Below, piece by piece: positions 25,501 to 34,279 of a stretch of DNA of 64,000 nt (the stretch's first letter is position 1; the number at the start of each line of letters is the position of its first letter). Origin of the DNA: Mycobacterium florentinum (GTDB lineage Bacteria > Actinomycetota > Actinomycetes > Mycobacteriales > Mycobacteriaceae); the NCBI RefSeq assembly GCF_010730355.1, contig NZ_AP022576.1, positions 248,001 to 312,000 of the forward strand, read 5' to 3'. A program made the translations under genes and the position numbers. The notes beneath the pieces are model-generated. The model saw only the letters and a list, made by a program, of their open reading frames with translations, searched no databases and was not told where the DNA came from.

Positions 25501-26154
25501 CGGAACTGGCGCGACGACGCCGATCTCGCGCAGGTGTACACCGCCTGGGGAGGATTCGCCTACGGGCGCGACCTCGACGGCCGCGAGGCGGTCGACGACA
25601 TGAACCGCCAGTACCGGCGAATTGCGGTGGCCGCCAAGAACACCGACACCCGCGAGCATGACATTGCCGACTCCGACGACTACTTCCAGTACCACGGCGG
25701 CATGGTCGCCACGGTGCGAGCGCTGACCGGCAAGGCGCCGGCGGCCTACATCGGCGACAACACCCGGCCCGACGCGATCCGCACCCGCACCCTGTCCGAG
25801 GAGACCACGCGGGTGTTTCGCGCCCGGGTGGTCAATCCCCGCTGGATGGCCGCGATGCGCCGGCACGGCTACAAGGGCGCATTCGAGATGGCGGCCACCG
25901 TCGACTACCTCTTCGGCTACGACGCGACCGCAGGTGTGATGGCCGACTGGATGTACGAGCAACTGACCGAGCGTTACGTGCTGGATCCCGAGAATCGCAA
26001 GTTCATGACGGAATCCAACCCCTGGGCGTTGCACGGCATGGCCGAGCGGCTGCTGGAGGCGGCCGGGCGCGGCATGTGGGCCGAGCCGCAACCGGAAACC
26101 CTTGACGGGCTGCGCCAAGCGCTTTTGGAGTCCGAGGGCGACCTCGAAGGCTAG
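22579..26154 (+). CDS. cobN: Cobaltochelatase large subunit CobN
   Basis: 1191 residues from GTG 22579 ([34 protein letters not shown]), a start chosen by match to the M. tuberculosis protein. The family core is [65 protein letters not shown] around residues 515-580. [25 protein letters not shown] and [34 protein letters not shown] follow near the C-terminus. With CobS/CobT or ChlI/D-like ATPases it inserts cobalt into hydrogenobyrinic acid a,c-diamide. The stop overlaps the convergent SDR gene by four bases. Confidence 0.96.
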   Translation: [1191 protein letters not shown]

Positions 26155-26954
26155 ATGAAGTCGGATCCGCCGTCCACGTTCACGGTGGCGCCGGTGACGT
26201 AGCCGTTGCGCCGGGATGCCAAGTATGCGGTGATGGATGCGACCTCTTCGGGAAGCCCGGCGCGACCCAAGTCGCAGGGTTGATGAAAGTTGTTGTCGAT
26301 CCAGGTCATGACGTCGTGCGGATCGGTGGCGTCCAGGCCGTCGGCGGCCAGGATGTCCTTCAGGTTTTCGGTGAAGCTCGCCGTCACAATCGTCCCCGGG
26401 CACACACAATTGACCAAGATGCCATCGGAGGCAAGGCTTTTCGAGAGATTCTTGGTGACGCTGGCCAACGCTGCCTTCGATGCCGTGTAGGCGACGATGC
26501 GCGGGTTCTGTCGTTGAATCGAGTGCGCGGACAACGTCACAATGCGGGCCCAGTCCGCCGCGCGCAGCAGCGGTAACGCGGCCCGGATCGACCGCACGCC
26601 CGACATTGTCCCAAGGGAGAACGCCGCGTCCCACTCGGCGTCGTCCATCTGCTCGAAGTAGCCGTCGCCCGGCCCGATCGTGTGTACCAGGCTGTTGAGT
26701 CGGCCCCAGCGCTCGGATACCGCCGCGAAACTGCCGGCGATGGACTGCGCGTCGGTCATATCCACGCTGATTCCCACGGCGTCGGGAGCGCCTGCCTGCA
26801 GCAGTGATTCGACCGCGGCGTCGAGTGCGTCTTGGCCGCGCGCCATCACCGCCACGCAAGCCCCTTCGGCCGCAAGGGTTTCGGCTATGGCCAGTCCCAT
26901 CCCCTTGCTGCCGCCGGTGACCACGGCCGTCGATCCGGCAAAACCCAAGTCCAT
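26151..26954 (-). CDS. Short-chain dehydrogenase/reductase (SDR)
   Basis: 267 residues. N-terminal TGxxxGxG motif AVVTGGSKGMGLAIAETL, Asp in VDMTDAQS, active-site Ser in TLSAHSIQR, YxxxK as YTASK, and a C-terminal VTGATVNVDGGSDFI typical of classical SDRs with NAD(P). Substrate unknown. It is the last gene of the DUF1214/sulfotransferase/TetR/SDR operon, nine bases after the TetR stop. Confidence 0.88.
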   Translation of the reverse strand: MDLGFAGSTAVVTGGSKGMGLAIAETLAAEGACVAVMARGQDALDAAVESLLQAGAPDAVGISVDMTDAQSIAGSFAAVSERWGRLNSLVHTIGPGDGYFEQMDDAEWDAAFSLGTMSGVRSIRAALPLLRAADWARIVTLSAHSIQRQNPRIVAYTASKAALASVTKNLSKSLASDGILVNCVCPGTIVTASFTENLKDILAADGLDATDPHDVMTWIDNNFHQPCDLGRAGLPEEVASITAYLASRRNGYVTGATVNVDGGSDFI

Positions 26955-26963
26955 GGATACTCC

Positions 26964-27602
26964 TCAGATCTGATTGAGTGCTTCGGGTGCCACGCCCAGC
27001 GCGCGTAGGCAGAAACGGAGCGCGTCTTCGCGAACTTCGGCGCGGTCGCAGTCGCCGGTCCGCCACTGCCGGTTGGTGCTTGCCCACACCACGCCCTGGA
27101 TGAACTCCGCGTCGGTCACCGGGTCGATGTGCTGGAACACTCCGCTCTTCAGGCCGCGCTGCAGCGCTTCGCTCAGTGGCTTGAGCATTTCGGCATATGC
27201 GGGCTGAATCAGACCGGGGGAGGTGAACGTTTGCGATTGAGCTTCCAGCGACAGCCGCCGCAAATCGGACTTGACGTTGTCGTCGAACGCCAGGTCGAGC
27301 CGCCCGTCGATCCACGCCGCCACTGCCTCGATCTCCGTTGCAGCAGTAGCCATTCGGCGTTGCAGCCGGCGCTTTTCCGCGCGCGCGGTCTCCAGGAAGA
27401 CCGCGGCGACCAATTCTTCCTTGGAGTCGAAATGCCGATAGAAGGCACGAGTGCTCAACTTGGCGCGGTCCAGCACCGCGGCAATGCTCAGTCCGCGAAC
27501 TCCCTGCTCGCGCAACGTGGTTGACGCCGCCGCCAGAATCTCGCGGCGCACCGCGGGGTCGGGCTCCAGCTTGTCACGACGCCGCGTCCGGGGAGCGTTC
27601 AT
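26964..27602 (-). CDS. TetR/AcrR family regulator
   Basis: 212 residues from ATG 27602 (MNAPRTRRRDKLEPDP), overlapping the sulfotransferase stop by four bases. The helix-turn-helix is LSIAAVLDRAKLSTRAFYRHFDSKEELVAAVF (residues about 35-67). The C-terminal ligand domain is helical. It is encoded inside the operon headed by the DUF1214 gene; a perfect palindrome at 29992-30018 in front of that gene is its likely operator, giving autorepression. Effector unknown. Confidence 0.88.
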   Translation of the reverse strand: MNAPRTRRRDKLEPDPAVRREILAAASTTLREQGVRGLSIAAVLDRAKLSTRAFYRHFDSKEELVAAVFLETARAEKRRLQRRMATAATEIEAVAAWIDGRLDLAFDDNVKSDLRRLSLEAQSQTFTSPGLIQPAYAEMLKPLSEALQRGLKSGVFQHIDPVTDAEFIQGVVWASTNRQWRTGDCDRAEVREDALRFCLRALGVAPEALNQI

Positions 27603-28744
27603 GCGGTTGCATCGTAGGCGGCGAGGTAGTCGGCGAACCGCTCGCGGACCCCCGCCGACGTCAGACCGTACTCGGCCAGGTCGTAGTCGTGCGCACCACG
27701 CGAGCCGGGTTTGTGTCCTTCGGCCCACCGCTTCACTGAGTCCGATGTCGCCTCGGTAAAGCTCAGGCCCAGACGCTCATAACCGGCTTGCACCGTCCGC
27801 ACCGGATCAGATTGCAAATCGGCGAAGGAGACGTCGGCAAAGCGGTCGTCACCCATCCGGGCACGGAAATCCATTGCCCGCCGGACGGCTTCGACCCAGC
27901 TGTTGACCTGCTCGGCGCCCAGCTCCTTGGGGTCATTGCGGTCGCTGCTCCAGCTGCGGACGTACTGGATCAAGCTGCACACCGAACCCATCACCTTGGC
28001 CGGATCGCGGTGACTCCACAGGAATTTGGCGTTCGGGTAGGCCTCGACCAGGGCGTCGAGGGCGAACATGTGCACCGGCGTCTTCAGGTGCCACAGTGTC
28101 GGCGGGCAGTGCCATTGCAACAACCGCAGCACCCGACGGTGAAAGGTGTACGTCTCGCGCATGTCGCAGTCCATCAGCCACGCCAGGTAACCGGGGGCGC
28201 GCACCGCGCCGTCAAAGTGGAAGGTACGAAAGCTCATTCCCATCAGATCCTGGCATTCGGTCGCCGCCGTCGCTTCGGAGTTGTGCATTGTTTTCATCAA
28301 CGGGAACATGTCGTCGAGCATCTTCAGACCCGCCTCGGCCTGCGCGATCCTCGGGTCGGTGTGCTGCGTGGCGGCCTCCGGCGGCGGTGTGGGGGACTGC
28401 GATTCCCACATCCGCAGCGAGCGGAATTGCGGATCGGCGGCCACCAGCTGGCTCAACGCCGTGGTGCCCGTGCGGGGTAACCCGATCACGAAGACGGGGC
28501 CGCCGACCACCTCGTCGTCGATCTCGGGATGCTGCCGGTAGGTGTCCTCGATGTGAAGGCGTTGAATCAGCGCGTTGCTGATGGTCGCATGCTGGATGAC
28601 CCGGCCGATCTCGTTGAGGTCCGCCTCGGTGTTCAACGCCTCGACGATGCGATCGAGTCCTTCGCGGTAGTACGAGGATCCGAAATTATCGAGACCGGTC
28701 GCTGCGCGGGCACCGTCCTCCAATTGGTCGGCGTCGAACGTCAT
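27599..28744 (-). CDS. Sulfotransferase family protein
   Basis: 381 residues. The PAPS 5'-phosphosulfate loop is PVFVIGLPRTGTTALSQLVAADP (residues about 83-105). The 3'-phosphate-binding segment is FLWSHRDPAKVMGSVCSLI. HLKTPVHMFALDALVEAYPNAKF is also typical of the mycobacterial Sulfotransfer_3 group. It should move a sulfuryl group from PAPS to a hydroxylated lipid or sterol-like acceptor, but substrates of this group are mostly unknown. ATGA overlaps at both ends couple it to the DUF1214 gene and the TetR gene. Confidence 0.9.
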   Translation of the reverse strand: MTFDADQLEDGARAATGLDNFGSSYYREGLDRIVEALNTEADLNEIGRVIQHATISNALIQRLHIEDTYRQHPEIDDEVVGGPVFVIGLPRTGTTALSQLVAADPQFRSLRMWESQSPTPPPEAATQHTDPRIAQAEAGLKMLDDMFPLMKTMHNSEATAATECQDLMGMSFRTFHFDGAVRAPGYLAWLMDCDMRETYTFHRRVLRLLQWHCPPTLWHLKTPVHMFALDALVEAYPNAKFLWSHRDPAKVMGSVCSLIQYVRSWSSDRNDPKELGAEQVNSWVEAVRRAMDFRARMGDDRFADVSFADLQSDPVRTVQAGYERLGLSFTEATSDSVKRWAEGHKPGSRGAHDYDLAEYGLTSAGVRERFADYLAAYDATA

Positions 28745-29970
28745 CGGGCGAACCTTTCGCGCACGGCCTCGCGGCGCGCCGCAATAGCGGACGACCGCTG
28801 CTCGGGGGTCACCGTCGCGGTGTCCGCGGGCAACTGGGCGCGAATGTCGTCGAACGGTACGACTCGCGTCGCCGGAGTCGGTGCCGTCGCGGTACGCACG
28901 CAGCGCAGGATGATCGGTCCATTGCTGTGCCCCGCGGTGTCAAGCCAATTCGCGACGCCCGGGTCCTGCGAGCACAACACCACGCGCACCAGGCCGTCGG
29001 AGTCCACCGCCGCCTGAAAGGCATTCAGGCTGGACTGATGGCGTCCATAGTGGATCGTCTCCCACCACGGATTGCCGATGGAAAAGCTCCAGTAAATCCC
29101 TTCGGGCGGTTCGACTTCCACGACCAGGGCTTCGTCCGGGCCCAGCTCCCAGCGCCCGATCACCGGCCGGTTCTCGGCCGCCGCGCCGATATCCGTGCGG
29201 TCGATCGGCGGTAGGAACCCGTTTGCCGGCGCCGCGGCACCGAATTGCAGGAAGAACGCGAGGTTCTCCTGGACGAAATCGCCGAGGGCCACCAGCTGAC
29301 GCGAAATCGCCACCGCCGGATCGATCGAGCGGTCGTCGGTACCGGCCGCGGGGCCGAGCCGCTCGATGCGCAGCGACGACGCCACTTCGGTGCTCCAGTC
29401 GTAGAAGAAGTGCCGCACCGTCAACGTCGGGTGATCGCCTTCGAGCCGCATCCAATTGCCGGCCGGTTGCTCGGCGGCCGACAGCACCACCTCGAAATTC
29501 CCGTCGGCATCCACCTCGAGTTCGTCGACAAGTGCGTTGGCCGTGGCGGTGATGCCGTTCATCGTCTGCAGGCCGACATACCGTGCGGTGCCGCGATTGC
29601 CGAACAGCCGGTAGCTTTCCCCGCCGCGCAGCACGGCGCTGGTGTAAATGCAGTCCGGACACTCCATTCCCCAGGTCACCAGGTCGTCGGTGCTGGTGGC
29701 TTGCACACACAGGACCGGGTCGGTGTCGAATCGCAAGACCTCGTGGATGCCCGCGGCGAGCAGCACCAGCAGGTGACGCATCCCCGCGGCGAGATCGACT
29801 CGATTTCGGCTCGCCGGATCCGATTGCACGATCTGCGCCGCGTCGCGAAACCGTTCCTGCAGATATGACCATGCCTGGGGCAGGTCCAGATCGTCGTCGC
29901 CGGAGCCCGTCAGCGCCGCCTCGGTGATCGAAAACGGCAGCCATGCCATCGGTTTCTTCGGATCGCTCAC
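28741..29970 (-). CDS. DUF1214 domain protein
   Basis: 409 residues. The C-terminal part shows WELGPDEALVVEVEPPEGIYWSFSIGNPWWETIHYGRHQSSLNAFQAAVDSDGLVRVVLCSQDPGVANWLDTAGHSNG, the usual DUF1214 region. The middle has PDCIYTSAVLRGGESYRLFGNRGTARYVGLQT. No signal peptide or membrane segment. The biochemical function of DUF1214 is not established. It is the first gene of the TetR-controlled operon and is preceded by the palindromic site. Confidence 0.85.
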   Translation of the reverse strand: MSDPKKPMAWLPFSITEAALTGSGDDDLDLPQAWSYLQERFRDAAQIVQSDPASRNRVDLAAGMRHLLVLLAAGIHEVLRFDTDPVLCVQATSTDDLVTWGMECPDCIYTSAVLRGGESYRLFGNRGTARYVGLQTMNGITATANALVDELEVDADGNFEVVLSAAEQPAGNWMRLEGDHPTLTVRHFFYDWSTEVASSLRIERLGPAAGTDDRSIDPAVAISRQLVALGDFVQENLAFFLQFGAAAPANGFLPPIDRTDIGAAAENRPVIGRWELGPDEALVVEVEPPEGIYWSFSIGNPWWETIHYGRHQSSLNAFQAAVDSDGLVRVVLCSQDPGVANWLDTAGHSNGPIILRCVRTATAPTPATRVVPFDDIRAQLPADTATVTPEQRSSAIAARREAVRERFAR

Positions 29971-29991
29971 GCGCTTCCTCGCTCCGGTTAC

Positions 29992-30018
29992 TTAAGTGAA
30001 AACGATGTTTTCACTTAA
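29992..30018. promoter_or_regulatory. Perfect 27-bp palindrome, probable TetR operator
   Basis: Two 12-base arms, TTAAGTGAAAAC and its exact complement GTTTTCACTTAA, are separated by GAT. The site lies 21 bases before the DUF1214 start and 53 before the divergent PPOX gene, the expected place for a repressor to control both. The AT-rich sequence stands out sharply in this GC-rich region. The TetR encoded at 26964-27602 is the natural candidate binder; this is inference. Confidence 0.85.
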
Positions 30019-30071
30019 CACGATTGCACCTGAGAGCTGAGAATGTCAACGTTCGCGGGTAGGTTGAGACC

Positions 30072-30458
30072 GTGATACCCACCTTCGCCGATCTCGCCAA
30101 GGCGCAATACATCCTGCTGACCACCTTCACCAAGGATGGGCGAGCCAAGCCGACTCCCATCTGGACCGCCCCGGACAAGGACCGGCTGCTGGTGATCACG
30201 CAGGGAAACTCGTGGAAGGTCAAGCGGATTCGCAATACACCCCGCGTGACGATGGCCACCTGCACCATGCGGGGTCGCCCGACGAGCGAGGCGGTCGAGG
30301 GCACCGCGGCTCTGCTCGACAAGTCGCAGACCGGCACCGTTTACGACGCGATCGGCAAGCGTTACGGCATCGTTGGGACGGTCTTCAACTTCTTCAGCAA
30401 GCTGCGCGGCGGCATGGAAAACAACATCGGACTCGAACTCCGAGTGGCACAAGGCTAA
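30072..30458 (+). CDS. PPOX-class F420-dependent protein (Rv2061c-like)
   Basis: 128 residues from GTG 30072 (MIPTFADLAKAQYILLTTFTKDGRAKPTPIW). Split-barrel features: WTAPDKDRLLVITQGNSWKVKRIRNTPRVTMATC and GRPTSEAVEGTAALL. As I recall it is nearly co-linear with Rv2061c, a member of the F420-binding flavin/deazaflavin oxidoreductase superfamily. Natural substrate unknown. It may share the palindromic control element with the divergent operon. The DJ-1 gene follows after nine bases. Confidence 0.85.
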   Translation: MIPTFADLAKAQYILLTTFTKDGRAKPTPIWTAPDKDRLLVITQGNSWKVKRIRNTPRVTMATCTMRGRPTSEAVEGTAALLDKSQTGTVYDAIGKRYGIVGTVFNFFSKLRGGMENNIGLELRVAQG

Positions 30459-30467
30459 AGCCTCCCG

Positions 30468-31325
30468 ATGGGTACGGTGCTGATCCCGATCCCGGACCGC
30501 GACTTCGATCCGACCGAGGTCGCCGTCAGCTGGCGGGTCTTGACCGACAACGGTCACCGGCTGACCTTTGCGACCGAAAGCGGCACCCCCGCCGTCGCCG
30601 ACGACATCATGGTGACCGGCCGGGGTTTGGATATCTGGTCCGCGCTACCGGTATTGGGCTCGCTTTCGCTCGTCGGGCTGGCGCTGCGCGCCGACAAGAA
30701 CGGCCGCGATGCCTACGCCGCGATGGTGGGCTCACCGGAGTACCAGCACCCCGTCAGCTGGAGTGCGGCCACGCTGGACGGCATCGACGCGCTGCTGCTG
30801 CCCGGCGGTCATCGGGCCCGCGGTATGCGCAGCTACATGGACAGCGACATCCTGCAGAGCTTGGTGGTCGAAGCCTTTGGCCGCGAACTGATCGTGGCCG
30901 CGATTTGTCACGGTGTGCTGCTGGCCGCGCGCAGTGTCGATCCCGGCACCGGTCGCTCGGTGCTCTACGGACGCAAGACCACGGCACTGACCTGGGCGAT
31001 GGAGGGGCTGGCCTGGCGGCTGACCCGGATCACCCGATTCTGGGATCCCGACTACTACCGGACGTACACCGAACAACCCGGCCAGCCCGCCGGCTACATG
31101 TCCGTGCAGTCGGAAGTCACACGCGCGCTTGAAGATCCGGCCGATTTCCGCGATGTCGAGCCTGGCACGCCGCACTGGCGGCGCAAGTCCTCCGGGATGG
31201 TGCGGGATACGGCGACCGACGCGCGGCCCGCATTCGTCGTCGACGACGGCAACTACGTCTCGGCGCGCTGGCCCGGCGATACGCACACCTTTGCGGGCGT
31301 CGTATCGGACAAACTACGTCTTTAG
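30468..31325 (+). CDS. DJ-1/PfpI (type 1 glutamine amidotransferase-like) protein
   Basis: 285 residues. The nucleophile elbow is AAICHGVLLAARS with Cys147; ALLLPGGHRARGMRSY supplies the oxyanion-side glycines. The first strand VLIPIPDRDFDPTEVAVSWRVL is followed by LTFATESGTPAVADDIM, the canonical DJ-1 order. Members act as chaperones, proteases or glyoxalase-type enzymes, so function is open. The C-terminal 90 residues (WDPDYYRTYTEQPG onward) extend beyond the DJ-1 core. It ends convergently, overlapping the dienelactone hydrolase gene by 12 bases. Confidence 0.88.
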   Translation: MGTVLIPIPDRDFDPTEVAVSWRVLTDNGHRLTFATESGTPAVADDIMVTGRGLDIWSALPVLGSLSLVGLALRADKNGRDAYAAMVGSPEYQHPVSWSAATLDGIDALLLPGGHRARGMRSYMDSDILQSLVVEAFGRELIVAAICHGVLLAARSVDPGTGRSVLYGRKTTALTWAMEGLAWRLTRITRFWDPDYYRTYTEQPGQPAGYMSVQSEVTRALEDPADFRDVEPGTPHWRRKSSGMVRDTATDARPAFVVDDGNYVSARWPGDTHTFAGVVSDKLRL

Positions 31326-32009
31326 GTGCTCGCCGAAGAACGAGAAGACCCGGCTCCACGCGTCTTCGGTCGCGGCGTCGTCGTAGCCGAAACCGGCGAT
31401 CCGCAACAGTGGTTGGGCGGGAAGGGCGTTCGCGAAGCTGTGCCCGACGCCGGGGTAAACCTTGACGTCACTGGAGATTTGCTTGGCCGCAATCACTTCG
31501 CGCAACTTCTCGGGTGCGCCCTTGCCCAGCGGGTCACGCCCGCCGAAGCTCGCCACGATCGGGCACGCCCCCTGCAGCGTGTCGTTCAGGTGCCGCGGCA
31601 GGGGAGCGCCGTAGAACGGTGCCGACGCGCCAAAACCCTTGGGCGACATGACGAGTGCAAACTGACCGCCCATGCAGAAGCCGGCGATCCCCACCTGCCC
31701 GGAACAATCCGGCCGGTTTTGCAAGTGATCGCGCGCAGCCAGAATGTCGTCAAGAGCGCGGCCGCGCTGTGTCATCAGCTCGCGCATCACTCGGGTAATG
31801 CAGCGGATGCGTCCTCCCCGCGCGTACATGTTCGGCGTCAGCGCCACGTAGCCCGCCCGGGCGATGCGGTCGTTGATCGACTGCTTGTCCCGGCTGTAGC
31901 CGAAGGCGTCATGGATCACCACCACACCCGGCCAGGGGCCATTTCCGGGTGGAATGCTCAGCAGCGCATCGATCGGTCCGTCCGGGGTATCGATCTCAAT
32001 CGTGGTCAT
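31314..32009 (-). CDS. Dienelactone hydrolase family protein (Rv2054-like)
   Basis: 231 residues from ATG 32009 (MTTIEIDTPDGPIDALLSIP); a longer form from 32036 is possible. Alpha/beta hydrolase with Cys nucleophile: GIAGFCMGGQFAL (Cys112), Asp in SFGGRDPLG, His in PGVGHSFANALP. Dienelactone hydrolases open the lactone ring of chlorocatechol breakdown products; the mycobacterial paralogue's substrate is not known. It is divergent from fxsA, with 73 bases between starts. Confidence 0.9.
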   Translation of the reverse strand: MTTIEIDTPDGPIDALLSIPPGNGPWPGVVVIHDAFGYSRDKQSINDRIARAGYVALTPNMYARGGRIRCITRVMRELMTQRGRALDDILAARDHLQNRPDCSGQVGIAGFCMGGQFALVMSPKGFGASAPFYGAPLPRHLNDTLQGACPIVASFGGRDPLGKGAPEKLREVIAAKQISSDVKVYPGVGHSFANALPAQPLLRIAGFGYDDAATEDAWSRVFSFFGEHLKT

Positions 32010-32082
32010 ATCGTCATCTAACTGCAGCCGCGTCATCGATCACCAGGGGAACTCGAGTGCGATGCGCAGACGTTGGCATCAC

Positions 32083-32640
32083 ATGGTGAGCCGGTTGTTA
32101 CTCCTCTACGCCGTCGTTGAGCTGGCGGCGATCTTCGCGCTGGTCTGGACGGTCGGGTGGGGCTGGACCCTGCTGGGTCTACTGGTCACGTTTGTCCTCG
32201 GCTGGGGCCTGCTGGCCCCGATCGCGGGGTCGCAGCTGATTCGCGACATCGGGCGGATGCGTTCGGGTCTGAAGGAACCACGCACCACCCTGGGCGACGG
32301 CGCGTTGGTGACCATGGCGACCGCGCTGGTCCTGGTACCCGGATTCGTCACCACGGTGTTGGGCATGCTGCTGCTGTTTCCGCCGGTGCGTAGCGGCGCC
32401 GGGCCCGGATTGACCAGGATCGCACTGCGGAATTTTCAGCGACACGCACCGCTGGTCAGCTACACGTCGACCTTCTCCGAGACCTTCACCGGCTACCGTC
32501 CCGACTCCGCGGGCGCCGGCCGTGACTTCATCGACGGTGAGGTCATCGACGTACACGACGTCGAGCCGCCCGCGTTCCCGAAGGACCGGCCCGGCGACGA
32601 GCACTGGGGCGGCCCCCGATACGCGGCCGGCCCGAACTGA
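32083..32640 (+). CDS. fxsA: FxsA family membrane protein
   Basis: 185 residues from ATG 32083 (MVSRLLLLYAVVELAAIFALVWTVGWGWTLLGLLVTFVLGWGLL); ATG 32062 is an alternative. Family features: the two close N-terminal membrane segments, GSQLIRDIGRMRSG, DGALVTMATALVLVPGFVTTVLGMLLLFPPVR. The C-terminus is soluble and acidic (FIDGEVIDVHDVEPP). FxsA in E. coli alleviates F-plasmid exclusion of phage T7, and its role in mycobacteria is unknown. Same position as Rv2053c. Confidence 0.92.
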   Translation: MVSRLLLLYAVVELAAIFALVWTVGWGWTLLGLLVTFVLGWGLLAPIAGSQLIRDIGRMRSGLKEPRTTLGDGALVTMATALVLVPGFVTTVLGMLLLFPPVRSGAGPGLTRIALRNFQRHAPLVSYTSTFSETFTGYRPDSAGAGRDFIDGEVIDVHDVEPPAFPKDRPGDEHWGGPRYAAGPN

Positions 32641-32674
32641 TCGCCTCACGCACTGCTGCACGTAGTTTTGCGGT

Positions 32675-34279
32675 GTGACCCCGATTCCGACGACGCTGCT
32701 GCTCAATGGGCGGGTGCACAGCCCTACCCATCCCGACGCGACCGCGATGGCGGTGCGCGGCGGGGTCGTCGCATGGCTGGGCAGCGACGATGTCGGGCGT
32801 GGGCAGTTTCCCGACGCCGAGGTGGTGGACCTCGAGGGCGGCTTCGTGGCCCCGGGATTCGTGGACAGCCACATTCATGTGACCGCGACCGGCCTCACGC
32901 TCAGCGGGCTGGACTTGCGGGGGGCCACCTCGCGCGGGCAGTGCGTGCGGATGGTCGCCGAGTATGCCGCCGCGCACCCCGGCGAGCCGATCTGGGGACA
33001 TGGCTGGGATGAGTCGGCATGGCCCGAAACCAGCCCGCCGTCCACCGCCGATCTGGACGCCGTGCTCGGTGACCGGCCGGCCTACCTGGCCCGCGTCGAC
33101 GTCCACTCCGCGCTGGCTTCGACGGGACTGCGCAGGCGGGTTCCGCAGCTCGCGGCGGCGCGCGGTTTCGCCGCTGACGGGCCGCTGGCCGGCGACGCGC
33201 ACCACCTGGTCCGGGCCGTCGCCCGTGGCCTGCTCACGGCCGCGCAGCTCGACGATGCCAGATCCGCCGCGCTGGGGGCCGCGGCGGCGTGCGGCATCGT
33301 CGCCGTGCACGAATGCGCGGGACCCGAGATCGGTGGCCTCGACGACTGGCTGCAACTGCGCGCCTTCGATCACGGTGTCGAAGTGATCGGCTATTGGGGT
33401 GAGGCGGTGACGACCGCCGGGCAGGTCCGCGCGCTGATGGAGCGGACCGGTGCCCGCGGGCTGGCCGGTGACCTGTTCATCGACGGGGCCCTGGGTTCGC
33501 ACACCGCCTGGCTGCACGAGCCGTACACCGACGCCCCGGACCGCATCGGCACCTGCTACCTCGACGCGGACGTCGTCGAGGCGCATCTACGGGCCTGCAC
33601 CGAGGCGCAGGTGACGGCCGGTTTCCATGTCATCGGCGACGCCGCGGTCTCGGCGGCGGTCGACGCCTTCGAACGGGTCGTCGCCGACCTCGGAGTGGCC
33701 GCCGTCGCCCGCTGCGGGCACCGGCTGGAGCACCTCGAGATGGTGACTGCCGAGCAAGCCGCCAAACTGGGTGCATGGGGCGTCATCGCCGGCGTGCAGC
33801 CCAATTTTGATGCGCTCTGGGGTGGTCGCGACGGCATGTATGCCGACCGTCTCGGCGCCGAACGAGCCGGCCGGCTCAACCCACTTGCGCTGTTAGCATC
33901 CCAAGGCGTGCCCCTCGCGTTAGGTTCCGACGCCCCCGTGACGGGGCTCGACCCGTGGGCAAGCGTGCGCGCGGCGGTCCATCACCACACCGCGGGCAGC
34001 GGCGTGTCGGCCCGGGCCGCGTTCGCCGGCGCCACTCGCGGCGGTTGGCGCGCCTGCGGTGTCCGTGACGACAACATGGGCACCCTGGTGCCCGGCGCTC
34101 CCGCCTCCTACGCCGTGTGGGACGCCGGAGACCTCGACGTCCACGCCCCGGACGACAGCGTCCAGCGATGGTCCACCGACCCGAGGTCGCGCGTTCCCGC
34201 GTTGCCCCGGCTCGACCCGACCGATGACCTGCCGCGGTGCCGGCGAACCGTCCACCGAGGTGCTGTGATCCATGGCTGA
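32675..34279 (+). CDS. Amidohydrolase family protein (YtcJ-like, Rv2052c position)
   Basis: 534 residues from GTG 32675. Metal-site motif HxH in [18 protein letters not shown], then [37 protein letters not shown] (His ligand), [14 protein letters not shown] and [15 protein letters not shown] (Asp ligand). This order fits the amidohydrolase 3 (YtcJ) group of zinc-dependent hydrolases. Substrate unknown. The stop overlaps the lnt start by eight bases, coupling it to the lipoprotein-processing genes. Confidence 0.9.
   Translation: MTPIPTTLLLNGRVHSPTHPDATAMAVRGGVVAWLGSDDVGRGQFPDAEVVDLEGGFVAPGFVDSHIHVTATGLTLSGLDLRGATSRGQCVRMVAEYAAAHPGEPIWGHGWDESAWPETSPPSTADLDAVLGDRPAYLARVDVHSALASTGLRRRVPQLAAARGFAADGPLAGDAHHLVRAVARGLLTAAQLDDARSAALGAAAACGIVAVHECAGPEIGGLDDWLQLRAFDHGVEVIGYWGEAVTTAGQVRALMERTGARGLAGDLFIDGALGSHTAWLHEPYTDAPDRIGTCYLDADVVEAHLRACTEAQVTAGFHVIGDAAVSAAVDAFERVVADLGVAAVARCGHRLEHLEMVTAEQAAKLGAWGVIAGVQPNFDALWGGRDGMYADRLGAERAGRLNPLALLASQGVPLALGSDAPVTGLDPWASVRAAVHHHTAGSGVSARAAFAGATRGGWRACGVRDDNMGTLVPGAPASYAVWDAGDLDVHAPDDSVQRWSTDPRSRVPALPRLDPTDDLPRCRRTVHRGAVIHG

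Noticed and set aside
25453..27315. 620-residue minus-strand ORF spanning the cobN end and the SDR/TetR genes
   Set aside because: It crosses three well-supported genes in wrong frames and is a mix of Arg-rich shadow sequence.
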